NCBI RefSeq assembly: GCF_024679095.1
Contig: NC_066518.1
Span: 6,772,610 to 6,836,609, forward strand
Origin: Eriocheir sinensis
Taxonomy: Eukaryota > Arthropoda > Malacostraca > Decapoda > Varunidae
Direction: 5' to 3'
DNA length: 64,000 nt
Position 1 is the stretch's first letter; every line of letters starts with the position of its first letter. The position numbers and the translations under genes are program-made. Shown in pieces: positions 39,280 to 50,769 of this stretch. The notes beneath the pieces were generated by a model, which had not been told where the DNA came from, did not search any database, and was given only the letters and a program-made list of their open reading frames with translations.

Positions 39280-39886
39280 CCTGACGTTCCTGACTGACAC
39301 TTCTGACTCTCCTGACTAACTCTTATGACGTTCCTGACTGACTTGTGCCTTTCCTGATGTTCCTGACTGACACTTCTGACTCTCCTGACTAACTCTTATG
39401 ACGTTCCTGACTGACTTGTGACTTTCCTGACGTTCCTGACTGACACTTCTGACTCTCCTGACGAACTCTTATGACGTTCCTGACTGACTTGTGACTTTCC
39501 TGACGTTCCTCACTGACTTTTAAATATACTGACTGACAACTTTTTTGACGTTCCTGACTGACTGTGACTTTCCTGACTGACTCATGACTTTCCTGATTTT
39601 CCTAACATTCCTGATTGACTCTTATGACTTTCTTGCCTGACTGACTACTTGTGATTCTCCTAACGTTCCGGCCTGACTTTTGACTTTGACTGACTGACTG
39701 ACTCTTGACTTTCCTGACTGACTGACTGGCTGACTCCTCCACCAACTGAAATGTTTTGTGGCCCACTGGCTGACTGGCTAATTGCTCGAATGATTTATTG
39801 CATGACTAACCAACTGACTGACTGAAAGAATTGTTTCCAGTTAACTAATATATTGCTGTAATGAAGAAAACATATATATAGACTGG

Positions 39887-39971
<85 letters not shown>
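39280..39971. repeat. CTGACTGAC minisatellite and (GA)n
   Basis: From 39280 to about 39830 the sequence is built of CCTGACTGA/CTTTCCTGACGTTC words. They form a higher-order unit of about 75 bp, clearest near 39300-39500. Pure GA follows at 39890-39971. It lies within the intron between the last two recognised CARP exons. Confidence 0.9.
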
Positions 39972-39972
<1 letters not shown>

Positions 39973-40429
39973 ACATGGAGTGCCCTTTCGGTAAAACAAG
40001 TCCCAACCAAGTTTAAGCGCATGAAAGAAGAAAACCGCGAACCTAAATACTTGCCTGACATTAAACCGAGACGAGACTAAAAAGTTAGGAAATGGCAAGG
40101 ACACTGACACCCCCCCCACCCCCCTCCTCCCCCACTGGTTTAAAAGTAAGAGGACGGAGAGAGAAATAAAAGAAAACGGATGGCGAATAGCTGAGAGATA
40201 CGAAGGAATACTGATAAAAAAAGGAAGACGGAATAATATTTTGACAAAGGCGGAATGAAGATAAAAAAGAAAATACGGAAAGATAGAATAAGTCACCCCT
40301 AAAAAAATTATTGAACAGTAAAAGTGACAAAAAAGAAAATCAGAAAAAAGTGAACTAGTAAGGAAAGTTCGATGCTTACTTGGAACGCACGTGTAATTAG
40401 AATAAACTTTGAAGAATCGGTGATAGACA

Positions 40430-40900
40430 GACAGACATATAAGAGCAGAAGAGACACAGAGAAGCTTGGAAATTAACTTTGTGACATTAAAAGAAACCTA
40501 AATGTACTCAGCATACCAAGAAGAGCTAAATGTCGAAGCATAAATTCAAATGGACAGAGATAGAGATAGATGGATGGATAGATAGATAGATAAACAGCTT
40601 GAGAGAAGAAACCGGTGACCTTAAAATAAAAAAAATAAAAAAGGAATAGCAAAAAATAAATCTCTATGCACAAATTCAAATAGATAAATAGATAGATAGA
40701 TAATGTCGATAAATAGATAGCCAACCAGTAAGTAAGCGTATAAATAAATGAGTGACTTACGGCGTCAGATAGATAGATGGATAATGTAGATAGATAAAGA
40801 TTGCCCACGAGTAAGTAAAAAATATCAAGTAAGTAAGTAAGCCAACCAGTAAGTAAATAAATAAGTAAGAAAATATGTAAAGTAAAATGAAATAAAATAA
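40430..40900. repeat. GATA/AAGTAAGT-rich stretch
   Basis: Interrupted GATA repeats (40560-40700, 40765-40800) and AAGTAAGTAAGT words, intronic to the CARP gene. Confidence 0.85.
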
Positions 40901-40934
40901 GTTAGTCAAGTAAATGCCGGGTGGAGTGACTTAC

Positions 40935-41066
40935 CGCATTAGTGAAGTCGATGTTTGTGCGCACAGGGCGGTGGTGGAGCTTCTGAGGCGGCCGGAAGTT
41001 GTTAGCCAGAGGTGCACCGGCCTGCTTGTCGTCCTTCCCCTGGTGCAGCTGACGGAGGGCATACAG
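40935..41066 (-). CDS. CARP X/XI-like exon (132 bp, 44 aa)
   Basis: Begins LYALRQLHQG after the acceptor CTGCAG and ends IDFTNA before GTAAGT. It contains the NNFRP..LHHRPVRTNID signature that closes the alpha-CA domain (DNFRPVQ..N.R.IRTNI in CA10). Phase 0 at both ends. The short 340-bp intron on its 5' side is conserved-looking compared with the other, repeat-swollen introns. Confidence 0.95.
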
Positions 41067-41406
41067 CTGCAGAGACACGCCCACCAAGTTAGTTAGTTCG
41101 GCGCCCTCGCACAGACAGATGCTTACAGACATATTTATAGCCAGTCGAATGTAGATAGATAGTTCAGTAAGGCGTTGATATGTGCAGTTACGTAGATATA
41201 GACTTGTAGACACACTGAGTACACATAGAGGTTTGTTATTCTCTAGTTTGGGTTGTTTTCACCAGTTAGTTTACGTTAAAAATGCACTTACTCACTCACT
41301 CGCTTGGTCTCTCACGCACTCACTCTCTCACCTCTCCGCTTCTTCATACCTGCAATTACCCTCCACACTCACACACATACACACACACACATCTACACAC
41401 TCTCAC

Positions 41407-41561
41407 CTGCTGTTTAGTGATGTAGATGGGCTTGTTGGAGATGACCCAGGTGACCGTCTCGTGGCAGGCGGGCATGGTCGTGGATCCCTCGTAGGTCATG
41501 TAGTAGGTCGTGCTGGGGAGGAGGTCGTGCACGCTCAGGTGTCTCACGCTGTACCTGTTAC
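41407..41561 (-). CDS. CARP X/XI-like exon (155 bp)
   Basis: Reads NRYSVRHLSVHDLLP followed by YYMTYEGSTTMPACHETVTW and NKPIYITKQQ. The G(S/T)xTxPxC.E..W block is the alpha-CA region holding the disulphide cysteine and the substrate-pocket threonine. Starts with two bases completing the Gly codon split from the 47597 exon and ends in phase 0 before GTGAGA. Confidence 0.96.
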
Positions 41562-41639
41562 CTGCACGGGAGGGGGCGGGGCGTTAGTTCACCTGAATGA
41601 GGAGTTTGGGTTCTGATTGGATGATTGGATGATGTTGTT

Positions 41640-42430
41640 TCTGTGGATGACGTAAGATGATGGTGATGATTGTTAGGATGACTTTTCTTTGGTTAGTCAT
41701 TATCTCTGTCTTTGGGAGTTTATAATGGTGATCAGTAGCAGTAATGATATAGTGATCTGTGAAGGTCTTAAGTTACGTTCCGTCTTTATTTTCTTTAAGG
41801 GAGTCAAGGAGAAGTTAAGATTGTCATTATAGGGGGTTGTTGATAGATGGATTCGGTTAGTGAGGGATATCATGTGTGTTTTCTTTGGGATTCAGTGATT
41901 GTTGAGGATTTTTTTTTTATGTGCGTTTGTGTGTATGTGTGTGAGTGCCATGCTATTTTTTTTTGTAGTGAATGTGGGGGCGAGGGTGGGGGGAGGGGTA
42001 TCTTTTAAGTTTATATGAATACTCTGAATAAAAATAATGAATAAAGTTTGTGTGGGATGAAGAGTAGAGAGAGGAGGAAAGTCTGTTGTTGTTGTTGTCA
42101 TAGTTAGTTAGTTAGTTCATCATCTCATAGTTGTAGGTAGTTATTATTATTGTTGTTGTTGTTGTTCATGTCACTAGTATAAAGTGTCACTCGTTTTTTG
42201 TATTTTATCTTTTACATTGTGATTATTTTGGGGAGTCAGTGTTTCTTTTTATTTTCTCTCTTGTTTTTTTTTTAAGCCACTTGTGTGTATGTTTCATTCT
42301 ATATATTTATTTTCTTATTGTTGTTGTAGTTAGAATTGTCAAGTATAGTTTGCAGTCTCACACACGGACACACACGACACACAGACACAGATTTGTTTGC
42401 TCTTTGTAACATTCTGGACAAAGATGAAGC

Positions 42431-42463
<33 letters not shown>

Positions 42464-42520
42464 GTTCTCTGTTAAGTGTTGCGTCACTGCTGGAACTCTG
42501 ACACTTTTTGTTGGCATGAT
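41640..42520. other. Intronic sequence with short GTT/TAG repeats
   Basis: AT-rich intron DNA; GTT repeats near 42080 and 42155, a TAG/GGT repeat at about 42430-42465. No further feature recognised. Confidence 0.5.
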
Positions 42521-42526
42521 CTCACC

Positions 42527-42804
42527 TGAGTCACCTGTTAAATAGCAAGCCATCTGTGGAGTTACCTGAAGCTTGAGTCACGTGCACTTTTCTTGAGTCA
42601 CTTGAGAGATAAATGAGTCGTTTGTGGCAACTCGCCGTCGCTCGGTTACCTGTGTGAGGCTTGAGTCATGGGTAAGCATCTTGTGGGTTTACCTTAAGTC
42701 ACCTAGCGTTCGTGCTCATCCGGCCTGAGAGTTGTCACCTGTATGAGTTAGCTGGAGAGTCACCTGTAAGTTAACCTGGAGAGTCACAAGTAGGTACTGA
42801 GTCA
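42527..42804. promoter_or_regulatory. Intronic cluster of TGAGTCA (AP-1/CNC-like) sites
   Basis: Exact TGAGTCA occurs at 42527, 42574, 42594, 42662 and 42798, with further near-matches (AGAGTCACCTG, TGAGTCG). It lies in the 6-kb CARP intron. It could be an enhancer, or a decayed minisatellite built from a GAGTCACCTG word. Confidence 0.35.
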
Positions 42805-43118
42805 CATGGTTATATTTTGGGGTCACTGGGCAACAAAGAAGCCCTCGGTGAGTCGCTGGAAAAATGAGGCAGAGAATATATATTTTTTAGAGTAGCATAA
42901 CACAATAGCAGGGCGGCTGGAGCTCATTTGGTTGCCGCCGCCCAAATCCTCATGAAATTCAAAGCAGATTAGAGGGAATATTCCGGCCCCAATCTGTCAA
43001 TTAATTTCAAACATCTGATTTTGTTTTATATGAATACAAAGAGGAAAGATCATGATGGCTTTCCTCGCCGCATGATCCTCTTACCCGCTGATGATGATGA
43101 TGGTGGTGGGTGTGGTGT

Positions 43119-43119
<1 letters not shown>

Positions 43120-43208
<89 letters not shown>

Positions 43209-43259
43209 ATTTTTTGTATTAATGATTCTAAATATATCTCCCACCCTCTAATTTATTCA

Positions 43260-43313
<54 letters not shown>

Positions 43314-43414
43314 GAACAAGACTAACGGACACACTCTCACAAGTCTGATTTTATGTAAACTGTGAAGATGAATTTATCTCCCTTAGCTTTCCCTGATATT
43401 TCCACCTTTCCTTT

Positions 43415-43462
<48 letters not shown>
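43120..43462. repeat. CT, GT, CT microsatellites
   Basis: CT at 43120-43206, GT at 43262-43310, CT at 43419-43462, all intronic. Confidence 0.96.
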
Positions 43463-43465
<3 letters not shown>

Positions 43466-43519
43466 CTGTTTATTCTTCCTCTCATTCGATTATCCTTTCC
43501 TCATCCCTTTCCATACGCA

Positions 43520-43981
43520 TTTACCCTTCCTCTCCTCCTCCTCCTCCTCCTCCTCCTCTTCCCTTCTTCCTCCTCCTCCTCTTGCTACCTCGGATCATCA
43601 TTTCTCAGTATACGTATCACCATTGCGTCATTCTCTTTCTCATCTCCATCGTTTCATCTTTACCCCGCAGCATCCCTCTTTCTCCTCTCCGGCCGCTCCA
43701 TTCCCAGCATCTCTCAGGGACCGCTCGGCATAATCTTACTAGTCTCTCAAGCATTTGATGTGTGTCTCGCTACTTATGTGTTCCCTCCTCCTCCTCTTTT
43801 TCTTCTTTCTCACCCTTGTACTTTTTTGTGTCTCCTCCTTTACTTTCTCTTCATGCTCCTCTGTGTTTTCTCCTCCTTTCTTTTCTACTCCTCTTTCTCC
43901 TCCTATCTCTATGTCTCTTTCTCTGTTTTCCTCACCTCCTTTTCTGTCTTGTTGCTCAGTCTCTTTATTTTCTTTCCTATA

Positions 43982-44014
<33 letters not shown>

Positions 44015-44035
44015 CACACACGCTCACGCTCACAC
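43520..44035. repeat. CCT/CT-rich tract and (CA)n
   Basis: Pyrimidine-rich DNA with a CCT repeat near 43531-43575 and CA at 43981-44020. Confidence 0.85.
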
Positions 44036-44309
44036 TCCACCACCACCACCCTACAGCAGCGGGCAATACAAGTTTCTTCGATTATTAATTAACTGGAGTG
44101 AAGGCGAATTAGTTGGGTGGCCTCAGACTGGGTTTAAGGCAAGGATGATGTCAGACAGGAGGGACAGGTACGGGAAGAAGAGGGACAGGGGAGGGTAGGA
44201 GAGGGACAGGGGAGGGTACGAGAAGAGAGCTTACGTCTGGTGGTTAGGAAGGCAAGGACGTTTAGCTAAGATTGAAGTGGGTCGGTGAAGGAATGAAAGG
44301 CGGACGGCT

Positions 44310-44530
44310 GGATAGAAACGTTTGAATAAGAATGGAGAGGAAAGGGGGAGGAGGTCAGAGGTTTGATAGACAGGTAGAAGAAAACGTTTGAATAAGAATG
44401 GAGAGGAAAGGGAAAGGAGGTCAGAGGTTTGATAGACAGGTAGAAGAAAACGTTTGAATAAGAATGGAGAGGAAAGGGAAGGAGGTTAGAAGTTTCATAG
44501 ACAGGTGAAAGAAAACGTTTGAATATGAAA
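44310..44530. repeat. 66-bp minisatellite, about three copies
   Basis: The string CGTTTGAATAAGAATGGAGA starts at 44319, 44385 and about 44451, followed each time by GGAGGTnAGAnGTTTnATAG. The last copy is partial. Confidence 0.9.
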
Positions 44531-44929
44531 GATGAGAAAGATGAGGTGAGAGAGAAGAAGGGTAACGTTTGTGGATATTGATCGTGAAGAAAGTTAACGT
44601 AGGGGGGAATAGTCAGGGAGGGAGGATGACTAAGAACAAGATAAGTGAACGAAAAAGAAAGTGAGAGAAGGAACTGTTGGAACAGCAGAGACAGATAATA
44701 CTTGACTAAGAATGAGGCAGCTAGGTAAGACGGTAGGTAATGGTGAGGTAAACATATAGGTAAGAACAGCCATTACTTAGCAAACAGATGGCAAATTAGC
44801 AACGAGAGAGTGAATAACTTCGTAGGAGGAACAGATATTGAAGTTTTTAGAATCATTTAAGTTAGGACGAATACGTAAAGAGGAAGCTACAGGACTGCTA
44901 AGAGAATAGATGGGTAAAACTGTTGGATA

Positions 44930-45260
44930 AAAGGGGATAGATGAACACAAGTAGGAAGGCAGGCAAGAATAATATGGATAAGTAGGTAGGAAAAGTGGAT
45001 AAAGGGATAGTTAGGAGCAAACAGGCCAATAAGAATATAAATACAGGAAGCACAGAAAGATAAGTGTATAGATGTGAGAACAGACAGGTAAGAATTATGT
45101 AGAACGGAAGGGATGACAGGTGGATGAGTGGACAGGTGGAGGGAAGGGAGTAAGAAGCAAGCAGATAGGTGGATAAGAAAAGTGGATAAGCGGGTGAGAA
45201 TGATATAGATCGTAAGGGATGACAGGTGAAGGGAAAAGGGATTAGAAGCAATTGGATAGG
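44930..45260. repeat. GGATAAG-rich degenerate repeat
   Basis: Words such as GTGGATAAG, GATAGGTGGATAAG and AGGTGAAGGGA recur irregularly. G-runs and C-runs follow at 45358-45382 and 45460-45485. Confidence 0.65.
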
Positions 45261-45889
45261 TGGATAAGACAGCTGGATAAGAGAGCGGGATTAGGAGAAG
45301 GCTGGGCTGCTCCTGCGTGTTTCTAAGTCACCTGCCGCTAATGACAAGAGCACGTGAGGAGGGGGGGGGTTAGGGGGGGGGGCGCTCACCTGTAACCTTG
45401 CCATGGCTACGATTTACCTGTCTTGGGTACTCAGTTAACTCCTTCCTTCCGCCCCCATCCCCCCTTACCCCCCTCCCCCCCCTTCCCCCACTCCACCCGT
45501 CAGGTCATGCAATCTCACCTTTCTGATAATTACGAGCAAATGACTGGGAATAATGGCCTTTCAGTGTATGACGTGTCTAATTAGTAGTGCTCTCGTTTAT
45601 ATTTTTTTTTTATTGCCCCTGTATATGTATTTATGAGTATATACATGTAGGTAAGTATGTATATGCACGTGTATATATCAAACGGCGGCAAACCATCAGT
45701 GCAAACCCAGCCAGCGTAAAATGGAACGGAAAGAAAATGGGAATAGGATCGAGCACAAAAAATAAAGGTAGACAATCCGAGTATCCAGCCAGTTCTAACA
45801 TACGATTCAGAAACTTGGCAACTCGCGAAATATTAAGAGAGAAAACTGAGAGCCGGGAAGAGAGCAATGTTGAAAAAAAATATTGGTGG

Positions 45890-46235
45890 ATTTTTTTTTA
45901 CACTAATGGAAGCAGCTCAAGGGCAAAAAATAAAAAGAAAACAATGAAAAAAAGCCCGCTAATCACTGCTCCTATACAGCGTTGCCAGATAGTCGTGCAC
46001 AGGTTCTTATTTTGCCAATTTCTACCCCTCAGACTGTCTCCTCCAACCCTTTAACTGTTTTTTTATAGAGTTATCGTTAAAATGGTTAATTATTGTTGTT
46101 TCTTTTCAATAGTTGTGGGTCAGAAACCGGTAAAAACGATGCTCTGAGTACGACAATCTGGCAACGTTGCTCCTGTATAAAAGAGTAAAGAGGAGTGGTC
46201 GAAAGAGAGGTCAGTTTCGGGAGGAGAGGTGTCTT
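45890..46235 (+). mobile_element. SINE copy (ACAACAAAGGAGACAGCTC family) split by a hAT MITE
   Basis: The 5' part (45890-45976) runs from a T-run to CACTGCTCCTATA. After the insertion the element resumes (46170-46235) with CTCCTGTATAAAAG, GGAGTGGTCGAAAGAGAGGT and GGGAGGAGAGGTGTC. The order matches the uninterrupted copy at 62975-63115. Confidence 0.8.
45977..46169. mobile_element. hAT-type MITE nested in the SINE (193 bp)
   Basis: Terminal repeats CAGCGTTGCCAGATAGTCGT and, on the other strand, CAACGTTGCCAGATTGTCGT agree at 17 of 20 positions or better. The flanks CTCCTATA and CTCCTGTA form an 8-bp target duplication with one change. CAG-starting ends and 8-bp duplications identify the hAT superfamily. 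It has no coding capacity. Confidence 0.8.
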
Positions 46236-46239
46236 GATA

Positions 46240-46954
46240 CTCTTGATAACAGAGCGACAAGCAAGCATCGTGGATTAGGGAACAGATAAAGGTTGGCTAT
46301 ATCTGAACGCTGATTGAGAAGAATATCGTCACCCTCATAAAATAATACCCTATGTCATTTTTCAGTGATTTCCAGGTTTTTATCTACATCAATTTTTGTC
46401 TACATCAATTTTTGTCTACATCAATTTTTCAATATGTGACGCCCATTTTTGTAGAGTTGCCTTCGTCATTCAGGGTTTGAGTGTTTTAGAATCGGCCTTT
46501 TCATTTCTGCCTAAATCTGAAGCCAAATGAGATGATGACAGTTCTTTTCTGATTTCCTGTAAAGTAGAAAATATTGACTTATGCGGTTTGTTTACGAAGG
46601 TGACGATATATTGGCTTGGGGAGGTCGTGTCGTGCGTAGAACTGATAACAGATGGATAATTGAAGTAACAGAGTAGCGACCCAGGGATAAAGGGAGAAGT
46701 CAGGGCAGATAGAGGGCCAGGCGGGGAGATGAAATTAGAACATTCGCCGGAGCAGGATGAAGTACACTAACATCAGAGAGAGGGAGAGGGAGAGAGGGAG
46801 AGGGAGGAGGAGGACGTCGGGAGAGTCTAGTAATGGCTGAGGATGATTATGATGTATACTAAATCTCCTTTTTAATGACAGCTGGGTAGCATACACGCAC
46901 ACACACACGCACACGCACACATTGAAACATTAGAGGCAGTATGATTTTATGAAT

Positions 46955-46955
<1 letters not shown>
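46240..46955. other. Intronic unique DNA
   Basis: Contains a short tandem TACATCAATTTTTGTC near 46383-46425 and GA-rich DNA at 46770-46810. Nothing else recognised. Confidence 0.5.
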
Positions 46956-46957
<2 letters not shown>

Positions 46958-47038
<81 letters not shown>

Positions 47039-47190
47039 CGCGCCGTTTTGCCTCATTTCACTCTTCAAAAACATTAAAATTTCACCGGATTTCCTGCAAA
47101 CATTTTTTTCCCGCCATTCGTGTAATGTTTATTCATTTATTGTAGCATACACTAAAACACACACTCTCTCTCTCTCTCTCTCTCTCTCTC
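46958..47190. repeat. (GT)n and (CT)n microsatellites
   Basis: GT at 46958-47037 and CT at 47164-47190, intronic. Confidence 0.96.
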
Positions 47191-47301
47191 ATCCCACTTG
47201 CTTTTTTTCCTTCTCTGACGTCCCCCCCCCCACTCACCCCCCCCCCCACACACATTGACCTTCACACAACAATCAACCCAGCTATCAGAGGGTTGGAGAA
47301 G

Positions 47302-47520
47302 GGAGGAGGAGGAGGAGGAGGAGGAGGAGGAGGAGGAGGATTGTGAAGAAGCACTGTTTTTTTAAGAGGCTCCATTAGGCTGTGGAGTCTCGTCAGCAAA
47401 ACTTGTGTGGACGTAGAGAAGAAAAAAAGAAGAAAATAATAGAAAAAAACCCAGGATATAGATAAAAAGTAAACACGCCAGTTGTGAAAAGGAGGAAAGA
47501 AATCAGGAAATGGCAAAAGA

Positions 47521-47579
<59 letters not shown>
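47302..47579. repeat. (GGA)n and (GA)n microsatellites
   Basis: GGA at 47302-47340 and GA at 47525-47579. The GA tract ends only about 17 bases from the 47597 exon, on its donor side. Confidence 0.96.
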
Positions 47580-47583
<4 letters not shown>

Positions 47584-47596
47584 AGAGATAACTTAC

Positions 47597-47663
47597 CAAC
47601 ATATTTGATCTTGTCCACGCCCGCCGTCAGCTGACTTAGCGCTGGGTTGGATCTTTCGCCAAT
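47597..47663 (-). CDS. CARP X/XI-like exon (67 bp)
   Basis: After CCTCAACAG it reads IGERSNPALSQLTAG then VDKIKYV plus one base before GTAAGT. It aligns with the short IGE..NP.L segment of arthropod CARPs and SDSSNPFLNRML of CA10. Phase 0 start, phase 1 end, matching both neighbours. Confidence 0.92.
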
Positions 47664-47699
47664 CTGTTGAGGAAGCAGCTTGTTATTGGTGTTGATTTT

Positions 47700-47850
47700 G
47701 GCCTCCTCCTCCTCCTCCTCTTCTTCTTTTTCCTCCTCCTCCTCCTCCTCCTCCTCCTTCTTCTCTCACAAGGTAAATATACACTGTTCACGTCTTATTT
47801 TATTTATCTCTGTATCTATTTTTTCCTCCTCCTCCTCCTCCTCCTCCTTT
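47700..47850. repeat. Two (CCT)n tracts
   Basis: Interrupted CCT repeats at 47702-47760 and 47825-47850, just upstream of the 67-bp exon on the gene strand. Confidence 0.92.
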
Positions 47851-48766
47851 TCCCCTGGTCCTGCTCTTCCTCCTGCTCCTCGTCCTCTTCCTCTCTCAAG
47901 TTAAGTATATTCTGCTCATATCCTATTTTTTTTTATTAATTTCTGTAGCTGTTTCTATATTCATCAGTGTGCGTCTCCGTGTCTATAAGTCTGTTTTTGT
48001 GTCTGTTCTCTTTTTATTACTTTTGGATAACCTTTATTTTCCGTCCGTCAGAGTTTACCTTATACAACTTCCTATGTTATTAGCGGTAAATGATTCTCTC
48101 TCTTCACCTCTCGTGTTTAGTATTATGATATTTTAACCGCTACTAGCTTGTATAATAAATCCAATGGGAGGGTCTTCGTTATAATAATTTTTCAGCTAAC
48201 TAGATTAAGGACGTTATTGTGCCGTTAAAATAAGCAGGTCAAACAAAAGACAACACGTATAGTCCGCCAAACACCACATTCTGTCTGACTGCGCCACCAC
48301 CACCACCACCGCCCTGGGAAACAAATAATGAATGAACAACTCGCTATAATCACATTCAACCGCCCATAATACACCCGCGATCCAGTTTAATTAAGCGTCG
48401 GGGGCAAAAAACAAATGTATATTTTCGCCCTATTAACTAAATTTAAGCCACCCTCGGCGGGAATTCATCAGGCCAGGCAGGTGGTGGTGGGTGGGGCGCC
48501 GCGTTGCCGGCACTCTCGGAGACACAATTATTCACGCCGGCGCTAAATATGAGCTCAACGGGATCTCGTGGGCTGGTCGCTGCGTTGCCATTCTCCACAA
48601 AGCCGCTTTTTACCAGCTTTCTTTACCCGTGGAGGCGATAGACTAGCCAAGGTGTCGGGAGTGAGTCAGAAACACAAATTATTCACACCGCCACTGAATA
48701 TAAAAGTCTCGGTCTAAAGCGGGTTCTCACGAGTGTTATTCGTATTCCTGGTGCAGAAGGCTTGTC

Positions 48767-48862
48767 AAAACGAAATCTCAGGGTCTTTTCATACCGCACG
48801 CAAATCTTCTAGGGTTAAAAAGTGTTCTCTTTCTCCTCCTCTCTCTCCTAACGTTCACTCTT
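48767..48862. repeat. Left arm of a ~100-bp intronic inverted repeat
   Basis: Its reverse complement lies at 49490-49593. The arms share ACGAAATCT, GGGTCTTTT, CTTCTAGGGTTAAAAAGT, GTGTTCTCTTTCTCCTCCTC and CCTAACGTTCACTCTT. The transcript could fold into a stem of about 100 bp with a 630-nt loop. Confidence 0.9.
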
Positions 48863-49489
48863 GGGTCATTTTTATGCTAATAATAAGTTTTCTGCGTCCT
48901 CATTAAACTTTCGTCTTGACCTTTCTCCACAGCTCGATAAGACGCGCGTAAAAGCTTAATGGAGGCAAACCATCTGTGAGTCCTGACCTTTCTTACGTCT
49001 CTTCTTGGTCCACTTAAAGTCAGCTGGCTAGCGTAGCGCCAAGCATATGTCTAACCGTTTGTTTCTATGACTTTTTTAGGGGTGTGCTCATTGCGTCTCT
49101 CTCCTTCTGTAACTACTGTAGGCCAGGTTGCTTATACTCAATCATTTACCTAACTCCTGATCGTACTTTATAACTTTGAAAACCTGCCCTTGAATAACCC
49201 CCTTTTCCTTTTAATCATTCCAGGACCCTTTTGTGCTGTCGTGGATGCATTGCCGCCCTTCATCGCGACTCGTAAGGTAAGATAACGTGACGGGTTGTTA
49301 AGATTTGTTTCATGGTTGTTATCCACTTATTTGGTTCCACTTTCCCCATCTCATTGCATCCTGACCCGCCTCGTCACACTTATATAACTTGGACACCCAT
49401 CAGCTCCTTTCTGTGTAGTGCATGACCTTACTGTATCACTCTAAGGTCTAAGATCACTCGTTTCATTATAACTCGTAGAAAAGTGTCCA

Positions 49490-49593
49490 AAGAGTGAACG
49501 TTAGGATAGAGAGGAGGAGAAAGAGAACACTTATATAACTTTTTAACCCTAGAAGACTTGCGTGCATTATCAAAAGACCCTTAGATTTCGTTT
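49490..49593. repeat. Right arm of the intronic inverted repeat
   Basis: Reverse complement of 48767-48862 with about 90% identity and one small insertion (TATATAA). No flanking target duplication was found, so it is unclear whether it is the pair of ends of a fold-back element or a local inverted duplication. Confidence 0.9.
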
Positions 49594-49877
49594 TTCACAT
49601 GATCTCCGCCTGACCCTTGGCGTTGATATCGCGTATTTTGTAAGCATAATAAAGTGTTTCAAGTGTTTCAAGTGTTTCAAGTGTCTCCTATAGCTTCAAA
49701 TTCTAAACTATAAAAATAGGCGGAAAATGCAATAGGTACAAGTTTAGTTTTAAGTTCTCACGATCCTCCCGTTCGTGATTAAGTTTTGAGCAGAAGGTTG
49801 GTGTTAGGTTCTCGTGATACTCTCGTTCGTGATTAAGTTTTGAGCAGCAGGCGAGACGGAAAGGCCAGCAAGCTTAC

Positions 49878-49973
49878 CTGAAGGAGGACAGAGATGCCGA
49901 CGATGCCGTAAGCCTTGTCCAGCGCTTGCGAGAAGTTGGCGTAGAGCTGCGAGTTGAAGCCGAAGAGCTGGAG
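49878..49973 (-). CDS. CARP X/XI-like exon (96 bp, 32 aa)
   Basis: Reads LQLFGFNSQLYANFSQ then AYGIVGISVLLQ, phase 0 at both ends, between CCCTCAG and GTAAGC. The Q at position 2 stands where active carbonic anhydrases have the third zinc-binding His (ELHLVHWN). NFS is a potential N-glycosylation site. Confidence 0.95.
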
Positions 49974-50403
49974 CTGAGGGAAGGGAGGCGGGGCTTAGTT
50001 AGGTCATGTTAGGTTATGTTAGGTGAGGTTAGCGGGTGTGGTGTAGCGTGGATGGCTTGAATGGTTAGTAGATAGGTGTGTTGATGGGATAATGAATAAG
50101 TATATCGTAAACCTACAGCGAAAGAAAAAATAAATATTAGTACAAGTGATACCATTATGGAGTTTCAAGACGCCTCTCACTTCGATATAGACTTCTTTTT
50201 TGAGCGCTTATCTCTACGTTCATTTACAGGAGCAGCGATTAGCGAACTTTTTTTTCTTTTTCTTTTTATTTATCTTTACCCTTGAGCTGCTTCCTCCACT
50301 ATAAAAACAACAAAAAAAGCTAATCCGTGGAGCTAAGAAGCCATGTAATCACCTTTGAAATAACATTATAATTAACCTCATTGTATTTTTACGGTACGAA
50401 CAG

Positions 50404-50580
50404 TGGTGGTGGTGGTGTTGATGGTTGTGTTAGTGTTGTTAGTGGTGGGGGTAGTAGTGATGGTGGTGGTAGTGGTAGGGGATGGTGATGGAGATAGTGG
50501 TTGTGGTGGTGGTTGTTATCGCTGTTAGTGGTAGTGGTGGTGGTGGTCGTGGTAGTGGTGGTGGTGGCAGTGGGAGTGGT
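50404..50580. repeat. GGT-rich repeat
   Basis: Degenerate GGTGGT/GTAGTG array in the 4.4-kb CARP intron. Confidence 0.9.
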
Positions 50581-50769
50581 TGGGTCTACAGTGAACAATG
50601 ATAAAACCGTCTGTCATTTTTATGAAGCCCTAAATGTGTGTGTAAGTGGGGTGTGTCGGCGGGGCGGGACGGGGGAGGGGGGGCACAGCGGATGACCTAC
50701 GTGCCAAAAGAGGAAGGAAAAGCCTGTGTGTTTACCCGGGAAAAAGTGAATAAATGGTTACCTTCCGTT

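Noticed and set aside
39280..39830. CRISPR-like array in the CTGAC-rich repeat
   Set aside because: Units are contiguous and degenerate with no unique spacers, and the genome is eukaryotic. It is a minisatellite.
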